The notes beneath the pieces are model-generated. The model was not told the origin of the DNA, ran no database searches, and worked only from the letters and a program-made list of their open reading frames with translations. This document shows, piece after piece, positions 15,842 to 23,514 of a stretch of DNA of 41,182 nt; within the stretch, counting starts at the first letter, position 1; each line of letters starts with the position of its first letter. The position numbers and the translations under genes are program-made. Source of the stretch: Candidatus Rokuibacteriota bacterium (GTDB taxonomy: Bacteria; Methylomirabilota; Methylomirabilia; Rokubacteriales; CSP1-6); contig QHTB01000192.1 of NCBI GenBank assembly GCA_003220615.1, positions 1 through 41,182 of the forward strand, written 5' to 3'.

Positions 15842-16371
15842 GCGCTCGGCGGTGGGCCGAGGAGGAGCGCGCCGCCGAGGCCGCTGACGAGCAGCACGAT
15901 CGCCGGGTTGACGTGGAAGACCAGCGAGGCGATCAGCGCGGCCACGGCCAGCGCCATCTCGGGACGGCGGCCGATCGCCGACCGGGCGAGATTGACGGCG
16001 GCGGCCACCACCAGCGAGAGCGCGGCCGGCAGCAGCGTGACCGACAGGAGCGCGAAGCCCCGCGTGTCCTGAAGCTGGCGATAGGCGGCGGTCAGCGCCA
16101 CCGTCGAGACAAACGCCGGCAGCGTCAGGCCGAGCAGCGCGGCCACCGTTCCCGCGACGCCGCCCAGCCGGTGGCCGATCGCCACCGCCACGGCCGTCAT
16201 CGTGCCGGTCGGGACGATGCGGCCGAGCGCATACGTCGTGAGGAATTCGTCGCGCGTCACGATGCGGCGGCGGCTCACCAGCTCGTTCTCGAGCACCGCC
16301 AGGATGGCGAGCCCGCCGCCGAAGGCCAGGCCCGCGCGGAAGAACATCCAGAAGATCCGGGTGAGACTCAC
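15838..16371 (-). CDS. chrA: Chromate-type transporter, first half protein
   Basis: This 177-residue protein is the partner half of the CHR-type transporter: FFRAGLAFGGGLAILAVLENELV at residues 10-32 carries the conserved FGGG, and ALGRIVPTGTMTAVAVAIGHRLGG follows, as in ChrA halves (usually PGP instead of PTG). The start is a GTG whose GTGA overlaps the stop of the CoA-transferase gene, so it is translationally coupled to acyl-CoA metabolism genes. The PGP to PTG change in the conserved loop is worth noting. Confidence 0.85.
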   Translation of the reverse strand: MSLTRIFWMFFRAGLAFGGGLAILAVLENELVSRRRIVTRDEFLTTYALGRIVPTGTMTAVAVAIGHRLGGVAGTVAALLGLTLPAFVSTVALTAAYRQLQDTRGFALLSVTLLPAALSLVVAAAVNLARSAIGRRPEMALAVAALIASLVFHVNPAIVLLVSGLGGALLLGPPPSA

Positions 16372-17504
16372 CCCTCGGGCCAGCGAGCTGGCCGGTCCCG
16401 CGATGGATTGTGCTGGCCGATGGCCGGGGGCGCGCGATGGATGCGCGGGCGGCGGCCGTCGAAGGACAGCGGCAGCGCCACCAGCGCGAAGTCGTCACCG
16501 GGCATCGGCTGGATCATGTCGAGCGCCGCCGTCTGGGCATGAGCGGCGGCGTCGGGCAGGCTGTTGATCACCGCGCAGGGAACGCCGTCAGCCTCCAGGC
16601 GATCGATCCACTCGCCCTTGGGGCGCGTCGCGAAGATCTCGTCGATCATCGCGCACAGCATCGCCCGATGCTCGACGCGCGCGGCGTTCGTCACGAAGCG
16701 CGGGTCTTTTACCCACTCGGGGTGGCCGAGCACGCCGGCGAGCTTCGCGAAGAGACGATCGTTACCGGCGGCGACGATCAGGGGACCGGTCTTCGTCTCG
16801 AACGCCTGGAACGGGACGACGCGATTGCTGCCGGTGCGATGGCGCTCGGGCACGGCGCCGGACGCACGGAAGCTCGCGTGGTGCCCCTTGAGCCAGGCCA
16901 GCCCCGTCTCGAACAGCGAGGCGTCGACGACACCGCCGCGCCCCGTCCGCTCGCGACGCACCAGCGCCGCGAGCGTTCCCATCGCGGCCCACATCCCGGT
17001 GCCATAGTCGAGGATCGAGGTGCCGATGCGCGTCGGCGGGCCGCCCTCGTCGCCGTTCATCATCATGAGGCCCGAGAAGGCCTGCACCATCGGCTCGTAG
17101 CCGGGCTTGAGCTTGAGCGGCCCGCGCGCGCCGAACGCCCACACCGAACAGTAAATCAGCCGCGGGTAGTGTTCGATCAACGTCGTCGGGCCGAGGCCGA
17201 GCTCGTCGAGCGCGCCCGGGCGAAGGTTCTGCACGAGCACGTCGGCCTGGCCGGCCAACTCGACGACCCACGCGACGGATGCCTTGTCCTTGAGGTCCAC
17301 CGTGATCGAGCGCTTGTTGGCGTTGACGGCGAGAAAGCCGGGCGACACACCCTTCCAGAACGGTGGTCCCCAGCGACGCGCGTCATCGCCTTCCGGCCGC
17401 TCGATCTTCACCACGTCGGCGCCCAGATGGGCGAGGATCTCGGCGGCCATCGGCCCGGCCAGGTTCTGAGCGATCTCGAGGACGCGGATGCCCTCGAGCA
17501 TCAT
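16368..17504 (-). CDS. CaiB/BaiF-type CoA-transferase (family III)
   Basis: This 378-residue enzyme moves CoA between carboxylic acids. The N-terminal LEGIRVLEIAQNLAGPMAAE and LGADVVKIERPEGDD segments are typical of family III. The region LDYGTGMWAAMGTLAAL (residues 165-181) places Asp166 at the position of the catalytic aspartate of formyl-CoA transferase. NANKRSITVDLK near residue 61 is also conserved. The ATG at 17504 overlaps the acyl-CoA dehydrogenase stop (ATGA), and the 3' end overlaps the transporter start (GTGA). It probably activates an imported or internal acid for the dehydrogenase. The acid is unknown. Confidence 0.92.
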   Translation of the reverse strand: MMLEGIRVLEIAQNLAGPMAAEILAHLGADVVKIERPEGDDARRWGPPFWKGVSPGFLAVNANKRSITVDLKDKASVAWVVELAGQADVLVQNLRPGALDELGLGPTTLIEHYPRLIYCSVWAFGARGPLKLKPGYEPMVQAFSGLMMMNGDEGGPPTRIGTSILDYGTGMWAAMGTLAALVRRERTGRGGVVDASLFETGLAWLKGHHASFRASGAVPERHRTGSNRVVPFQAFETKTGPLIVAAGNDRLFAKLAGVLGHPEWVKDPRFVTNAARVEHRAMLCAMIDEIFATRPKGEWIDRLEADGVPCAVINSLPDAAAHAQTAALDMIQPMPGDDFALVALPLSFDGRRPRIHRAPPAIGQHNPSRDRPARWPEG

Positions 17505-18664
17505 CGGAAGAGCGACCGGGCGATCACCATGCGATGGACCTCCGACGGGCCCTCACCGATCCGGCGCACCCGCCCCTCGCGATACCAGCGTTCCAGCGGG
17601 AACTCCTTGGAGACACCGTAACCGCCGTGAATCTGCACGGCGGCGTCGACCACGCGCCCCAGCACCTCGCTCGAGTAGAGCTTGGCGATCGACGCCTCGA
17701 CGCGCGCATCCTCGCCGCGGTCGGCTTTCCAGGCGCCCTCCCAGATCAGCCAGCGGCACGCGCGCAGCTCGACCTCGGCGTCGGCGAGCATCCATTGAAT
17801 GGCCTGGCGCTGGCTGAGCGGCGCGCCGAACGTCGAGCGATGCTTGGCGTGCTCGATCGCCATCCGGTGAGCGGCCACCGCCACGCCGAGGTTGCACGCG
17901 GAGTACGGGAAGCGGTTCTTCACGAGCAGGTCGAAGGCCAGATCGAGGCCCTGGCCCTCGGCGCCGATCAGCGCGTCGCCGGGTAGCTCGCAGTCCTCGA
18001 ACACGACGTCGTTGGGAATGGACTGGGTGCGAATCGTGCGGATGGGCTTCGCGGTGAAGCCGGGGGTGCCTGGCTCGAGGATGAAACACGAAATGCCGGC
18101 ACGGCCTTTCTCTTTACTGGTCCGTGCCCAGACGATCCCCCATTTTGAGTTGTGGGCGTTCGAGATGAACACCTTGCGGCCGTTCAGCACCCACGTGTCG
18201 CCACGCCGCTCGGCGCGCGTCTGGATCGCGCCGGCCGGATCCGAGCCGCCCGAGGGCTCCGTGATCGCGAAGAACGTTCGCCACCCCTCGCGCACGGTCG
18301 GCACGGCGTACTTCTCGATCTGAGCCTTGCTGCCGGCCCAGATCGCCGGCGGCGGATAACGGCCGAAGACGCCGCAGCCCGGACTGTAGAGCCCCATCCG
18401 GTGCTGCGACATCTCCTCGAGCACGACCGACATGCTGAACGTGTCGAGGCCGCCGCCGCCGTACTGCTCGGGCGCGCCGAGCGCCCACAACCCGGCCGCC
18501 TTGGTCTTGGCCGAGAGTCGCTCGAAATCCTCGTCGGGGATCCCCGGCGCGTCGGGATCGAGCCGTTGCTCGAGCGGGATGATCTCCTCTCGGATGAAGC
18601 GACGGACCTGATCGCGCAGGAGGCGGAGCTCGTCGGGCAGCGTGAAGCCGGGGAAGGCCGTCAT
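17501..18664 (-). CDS. Acyl-CoA dehydrogenase
   Basis: This 387-residue flavoenzyme introduces a double bond next to the CoA ester. ITEPSGGSDPAGAIQT (near residue 135) is the FAD/substrate signature, followed by GRKVFISNAHNSKWGI and, near the C-terminus, VQIHGGYGVSKEFPLERWYREGRV. The second acyl-CoA dehydrogenase signature RIGEGPSEVHR keeps Glu371, which fits the usual catalytic base. Length is standard. It leads the operon with the CoA-transferase and the CHR pair and diverges from the crotonase gene. There is no Shine-Dalgarno sequence before the ATG, and a TGGTATGAT extended -10 lies eight bases upstream. Confidence 0.93.
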   Translation of the reverse strand: MTAFPGFTLPDELRLLRDQVRRFIREEIIPLEQRLDPDAPGIPDEDFERLSAKTKAAGLWALGAPEQYGGGGLDTFSMSVVLEEMSQHRMGLYSPGCGVFGRYPPPAIWAGSKAQIEKYAVPTVREGWRTFFAITEPSGGSDPAGAIQTRAERRGDTWVLNGRKVFISNAHNSKWGIVWARTSKEKGRAGISCFILEPGTPGFTAKPIRTIRTQSIPNDVVFEDCELPGDALIGAEGQGLDLAFDLLVKNRFPYSACNLGVAVAAHRMAIEHAKHRSTFGAPLSQRQAIQWMLADAEVELRACRWLIWEGAWKADRGEDARVEASIAKLYSSEVLGRVVDAAVQIHGGYGVSKEFPLERWYREGRVRRIGEGPSEVHRMVIARSLFR

Positions 18665-18672
18665 GGGTCGGG

Positions 18673-18681
18673 ATCATACCA
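18673..18681 (-). promoter_or_regulatory. Extended -10 promoter of the acyl-CoA dehydrogenase operon
   Basis: On the minus strand TGGTATGAT (18681-18673) combines the extended -10 TGn with TATGAT (5 of 6). It ends eight bases before the ATG at 18664, so the transcript would start within two or three bases of the start codon. No convincing -35 is seen, which extended -10 promoters tolerate. Confidence 0.5.
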
Positions 18682-18687
18682 TCCGTG

Positions 18688-18716
18688 TTGACAACCCTAC
18701 CGGGCTCCCCTAACGT
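18688..18716 (+). promoter_or_regulatory. Sigma-70-type promoter of the crotonase gene
   Basis: A perfect TTGACA (18688-18693) is followed after exactly 17 bases by TAACGT (18711-18716). The transcript would start near 18723 and include GGGAGG ahead of the ATG at 18740. It lies back to back with the minus-strand extended -10, so the divergent genes may be co-regulated. Confidence 0.55.
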
Positions 18717-18739
18717 GGCGCCCGGACAGCGGGAGGCCT

Positions 18740-19510
18740 ATGCGAGACGAGATCGTCTGGAGCGTGGCCGACGGCATCGCCACCGTCACGCTGAACCGTC
18801 CCGACCAGCGCAACGCGATGAACACCGCCCTGCTGACCGGCCTCCGCCTCTGCTTCGAGCGCCTCGACGAGCGGAGCGACGTGCGCGTGGTCGTCGTGCG
18901 CGGCGCCGGCCCCGCGTTCTGCTCCGGCATGGATCTGAAGGAGATGGAGAAGCAGCGCGGGGTCAACGTCGATCACGAGTCCGGCGTGGTCGCCGTCCTG
19001 CAGCGCGTCGAGCGTTGCCGCTACCCGACCATCGCCGTCTTGCAGGGCGACGCGATCGCCGGCGGCTGCGAGCTGGCGCTTCACTGCGATCTGCGCGTGG
19101 CGGCCGACGTGGCCCGTCTCGGGATGCCGCTCGCACGCGTCGGTCTGGTGGCGCCGTTTCCCCTCACCCAGAAGCTGATCGAGATCATCGGGTCGGCCTT
19201 CGCGCGCCAGCTCCTCTTCACCGGGCGGCTGGTCGACGCCCGGCGCGCCTACGAGATGGGCATGGTGCACCAGGTGGTTCCGGCGGCCGACCTGGAGGCG
19301 ACGGCGTCCACCCTCGCCCGGACGGTGGCCGACAACGCTCCGCTCTCGCTCACCGGCATGAAGGCCGTCATCCTGCGCGCGATGACGCCGCGAGAGATCG
19401 CTCACGACGATCTCGACATCGTCGTCCAGCGCGCTCGCCAGAGCGCAGACGCGTCGGAAGGACGGCGCGCCATGCTCGAAAAGCGCGCGCCCGAGTTTCG
19501 CGGCCGCTAG
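18740..19510 (+). CDS. Enoyl-CoA hydratase/isomerase family protein (crotonase)
   Basis: This 256-residue protein has the crotonase fold: the oxyanion-hole segments are AFCSGMDLKE (residues 59-68) and GDAIAGGCELAL (103-114). Glu111 in GGCELA matches one catalytic glutamate of true hydratases. The second (the PE of the motif QPE in crotonase) is replaced by Leu131 in GMPLARVGL, so simple hydration is unlikely and an isomerase, hydrolase or lyase role should be considered. GGGAGG before the ATG sets the start. It diverges from the acyl-CoA dehydrogenase operon, with which it may share a pathway. The stop TAG lies in a CTAG shared with the convergent dehydrogenase gene. Confidence 0.9.
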   Translation: MRDEIVWSVADGIATVTLNRPDQRNAMNTALLTGLRLCFERLDERSDVRVVVVRGAGPAFCSGMDLKEMEKQRGVNVDHESGVVAVLQRVERCRYPTIAVLQGDAIAGGCELALHCDLRVAADVARLGMPLARVGLVAPFPLTQKLIEIIGSAFARQLLFTGRLVDARRAYEMGMVHQVVPAADLEATASTLARTVADNAPLSLTGMKAVILRAMTPREIAHDDLDIVVQRARQSADASEGRRAMLEKRAPEFRGR

Positions 19511-20574
19511 GCCGGCGAGCGCGCGGCCGCGCCAGCGGGAACGACGGCGCCCCGCCCCAGGAGCCGACCGCCGCGAAGCTTCGCGTGGAGTGAGCCCACC
19601 TCGGCCAGCGGAACGACCTCGGTGACGACCGGCGTGATGCGCCGCTCCGCCACCAGGCGCGCCGCCTCGCCGAGCTCCCAGCGCGACGCGTAGCGCGATC
19701 CCAGAATCGCCAGCTCACGCGCCACCAGCTCGCGCGGCGCGACCTCGGTCGCGAGGCCGGGAAAGGTCGTCAGCACGACGAGGCGGCCGCGCGGGGCGAG
19801 CGCATCGAGGCAGAAGCGAAGCGTCGCCGGGTTGCCGACCAGATCGACCGCGACGGTCACGCCCCGCGGCGCCAGATGTCGAACGGACTGCGCCGCGTCG
19901 GGTACCGACGAGTCGAAGGCGGCCACGGCTCCCATCTCGCGCACGAGCTTCAGCCGCTCCTCGCCGCGATCGATGCCGATGACCGTACCGCCGAAGACCC
20001 GCGCCATCTGCACCATGTGGATGCCGACGCCGCCGGCGGCACCGATCACCATGACGCTGTCACTCGGCGCGATCGCAGCGCGCCGGCTCACGTGGAGCGG
20101 CGTGGCGATGGCGTCGGGGATCGCAGTGGCGGCGATGGGCGACACGCCGTCGGGCACGGCGATGCAGTTGCGCGCAGGCAGCGCGACGTACTCGGCGTAG
20201 CCGCCGTCCCTCGCGACGCCGACCTGGCCGGCGAGGTTCCGGCACAGCGGCTCGTGACCGAGGTGGCAGAGATCGCAGGCGCCGCAGAAGAGGTAGAAGT
20301 GGGTCAGCACACGCTCGCCCACGCGGGGGCTCGACACGCCGTCGCCGGTCGCGATGACGCGTCCGACGATCTCGTGACCCGGGATGCGCGGCAGATCCTC
20401 GGGGCGGCGGCTGTGATTGCCGCTCATGTAGTTGAGGACGGTCAGCCCGACGCTACAGGCTTCGACCTCGATCAGCACCTCGCCGGCCACCACCGACGGT
20501 CGGGCGACCGTCTCGTAGCGGACCTCGCCGCCCCACTCGTGGAGGACCTGCGCGTGCATCGGCCCGCTCGTCAT
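19507..20574 (-). CDS. Zinc-type medium-chain dehydrogenase with altered catalytic site
   Basis: This 355-residue protein has a GroES-like N-terminal domain and a Rossmann domain (VIGAAGGVG near residue 175). The structural zinc lobe is complete (Cys97, Cys100, Cys103, Cys111) and GHE is present at 66-68. The usual catalytic stretch C-G-V-C-x-T-D reads CSVGLTV at 40-46, so the zinc ligand Cys and the following Asp are replaced by Gly43 and Val46. It may therefore act without a classical catalytic zinc, for instance as an enoyl reductase or quinone reductase-like enzyme. No Shine-Dalgarno is seen; TAGAAT lies seven bases before the ATG. The 3' end overlaps the crotonase gene by four bases. Confidence 0.85.
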   Translation of the reverse strand: MTSGPMHAQVLHEWGGEVRYETVARPSVVAGEVLIEVEACSVGLTVLNYMSGNHSRRPEDLPRIPGHEIVGRVIATGDGVSSPRVGERVLTHFYLFCGACDLCHLGHEPLCRNLAGQVGVARDGGYAEYVALPARNCIAVPDGVSPIAATAIPDAIATPLHVSRRAAIAPSDSVMVIGAAGGVGIHMVQMARVFGGTVIGIDRGEERLKLVREMGAVAAFDSSVPDAAQSVRHLAPRGVTVAVDLVGNPATLRFCLDALAPRGRLVVLTTFPGLATEVAPRELVARELAILGSRYASRWELGEAARLVAERRITPVVTEVVPLAEVGSLHAKLRGGRLLGRGAVVPAGAAARSPA

Positions 20575-20581
20575 GGCGGGG

Positions 20582-20587
20582 ATTCTA
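20582..20587 (-). promoter_or_regulatory. Candidate -10 element of the dehydrogenase gene
   Basis: TAGAAT on the minus strand (20587-20582) matches TATAAT at five of six bases and ends seven bases before the ATG at 20574. As with the permease and acyl-CoA dehydrogenase genes, this spacing predicts a leaderless transcript. No -35 is evident, as that position falls in a GC-only hairpin. Confidence 0.4.
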
Positions 20588-20588
20588 T

Positions 20589-20608
20589 CCCGCCGCGGGC
20601 GCGGCGGG
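20589..20608 (-). terminator. Strong GC hairpin after the exosortase-locus operon
   Basis: CCCGCCGC (20589-20596), a 4-base loop and GCGGCGGG (20601-20608) form a perfect 8-base-pair hairpin eight bases downstream of the stop of the last small gene (20617). No U-run follows, so it is not a classical intrinsic terminator, but it could help end or protect the long minus-strand transcript and insulate the next gene. Confidence 0.4.
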
Positions 20609-20616
20609 TGAGCGCG

Positions 20617-20850
20617 CTAGTCGGCCGCCGGCCTCGGAATGAGGATCCAGCCGAGCGCGGCGAGGTCGGAGTCGCGATCCATCACGCGCCGCTCGCGGTC
20701 GACCTTCGAGCCCCGATCGGCCGTGCGCGTCGTTCGACGATCCACGATCACCTCGACGTTGTCGGTGTCGAGGAAGGCAGCGGTCAAGCGCTCCTTCAGG
20801 TCCGGCCGGTCGCGCGCCACGACGTAGAGCAAGCGCACGCGCTTGGTCAT
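20617..20850 (-). CDS. Small VVARD/VDRR-type protein B, unknown function
   Basis: This 77-residue protein is similar to the protein encoded just upstream (20847-21092), so the two are tandem paralogues. Shared blocks are RLLYVVARD at the N-terminus, EVIVDRR in the middle, an ERRVMDR stretch, and LAALGWILI at the end. The alternation of hydrophobic strand, helix and strand suggests a small alpha/beta fold with a charged Arg/Asp-rich linker. I do not know a function. The ATG at 20850 overlaps the stop of its sister gene (ATGA). It is the last gene of the exosortase/Prs operon and is followed by a strong hairpin. Confidence 0.7.
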   Translation of the reverse strand: MTKRVRLLYVVARDRPDLKERLTAAFLDTDNVEVIVDRRTTRTADRGSKVDRERRVMDRDSDLAALGWILIPRPAAD

Positions 20851-21092
20851 GAGACTTCCTCGACCACGGCCCAGCCCATCGCCCGCAGCGATCCATCGAT
20901 GCCGGTCGTGCGTCGCTCGCCGACGCGCCGGTCGCCGGTCGACTGCCCGGTGAGGTGCCCGGCCTCGGCCAGCCGGCGCTGACCGTCTCGCCGATCGACC
21001 ACGATCAGGACGTCATCGGCGCCCACCAGCGAGGCGCGCAGTGACTCAAGCCGAGCCAGCTGGTCGCGAGCGACGACGAAGATCAGGCGCAT
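20847..21092 (-). CDS. Small VVARD/VDRR-type protein A, unknown function
   Basis: This 81-residue protein opens with RLIFVVARD, has VLIVVDRR near residues 28-35, an Arg-rich middle (DRRVGERR, residues 54-61) and closes with SLRAMGWAVVEE. The same blocks in the same order occur in the 77-residue neighbour. The repeated DRR patterns could be a nucleotide- or phosphate-binding surface, but that is speculation. The gene starts 16 bases after the epimerase gene and is coupled by ATGA to its paralogue. Small proteins with this general pattern seem familiar from other GC-rich environmental genomes, but I cannot name a family. Confidence 0.7.
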   Translation of the reverse strand: MRLIFVVARDQLARLESLRASLVGADDVLIVVDRRDGQRRLAEAGHLTGQSTGDRRVGERRTTGIDGSLRAMGWAVVEEVS

Positions 21093-21108
21093 GGCGTCGG
21101 AGCGTAGT

Positions 21109-22067
21109 TTACGACGTGCGAGGCCCGACCGGGCGGCGGCCTTGGAAGTACTCCACCACCCGCTGGAGGCCCTCGTCGAACTCGACCTTCGGCACGTAAC
21201 CCAGCACGCGCCGGGCCTTGTCGATGTCCGCCTCGCTGTGCCGGACGTCTCCGGCCCGGCTTTCAGTGAACCGCCGGCGGATCCGCCGGCCCACGAGCAG
21301 CTCGAGCTTGCCCACGATGTCGAGCAGGCTGACCCGCGCTCCGCAGCCGACGTTGAAGACCTCGCCGCCCGCCCCGTCCGCGTCGGCGGCCAGGACGTTG
21401 GCCTCGACCACGTTCTCGACCTCGGTGAAGTCGCGCGACTGCGCGCCGTCACCGTGGATCTCCACGGGCCGGCCTTCGAGCGCGGCCAGAACGAACTTCG
21501 GAATGACGGCCGCGTACTCCGACGCCGGGTCCTGACGAGGCCCGAAGACGTTGAAGTAGCGCAGGCCGACGGTCTCCACGCCATAGAGGCGATTCCACAC
21601 GGCCGCGTATTCCTCGCCGGCCAGCTTGGAGACGCCATAGGGCGAGATCGGCGCCGGCACCTGCGTCTCCCGCTTGGGAAGATCGAGGCGCTCGCCGTAG
21701 ACGGACGACGACGACGCGTACACGACACGACGCACGCCCTGGCGGCGGGCCGCCTCGAGCACGTGGAGCGTGCCGGTGACGTTGCTGGCGTTGGTGCCGA
21801 GCGGATCGGCCACCGATTGCGGCACCGAGCGCATCGCCGCCTGATGGAAGATCACCTCGACGCCGGCGGCCGTCGCCTCGACGCACGCCAGGTCACGCAC
21901 GTCGCCCCGAACGATCTCGAGCTCGGCGTCCTCCGCGAACACCAGGTTCAGGAGGCTTCCGCTCGAGAAGTTGTCCAACACGCGGACGGCGTGGCCGTCC
22001 GCGAGCAGACGCTCGACGATATGAGAGCCGATGAAACCGGCCCCCCCGGTGACGAGAAATCGCCGCC

Positions 22068-22071
<4 letters not shown>
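21109..22071 (-). CDS. NAD-dependent NDP-sugar epimerase/dehydratase
   Basis: This 320-residue protein is an extended short-chain dehydrogenase. The NAD motif TGGAGFIG is at residues 8-15, the catalytic Ser/Tyr/Lys set is ASSSSVYG (119-126) with Tyr145 and Lys149 (PYGVSK), and RYFNVFGPRQDP follows, typical of UDP-glucose/UDP-N-acetylglucosamine 4-epimerases. It would supply a sugar nucleotide for the polysaccharide made by this locus. The start is a GTG overlapping the prsR stop (GTGA), which links sugar supply to the regulators. The exact sugar cannot be read from the sequence. UDP-glucuronate epimerase is an alternative. Confidence 0.9.
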
Positions 22072-23513
<1,442 letters not shown>

Positions 23514-23514
23514 C

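Noticed and set aside
20617..21092. The two small paralogues considered as a toxin-antitoxin pair.
   Set aside because: Both proteins share the same motifs and similar charge pattern, which points to duplication of one gene and not to a toxin with an unrelated antitoxin.
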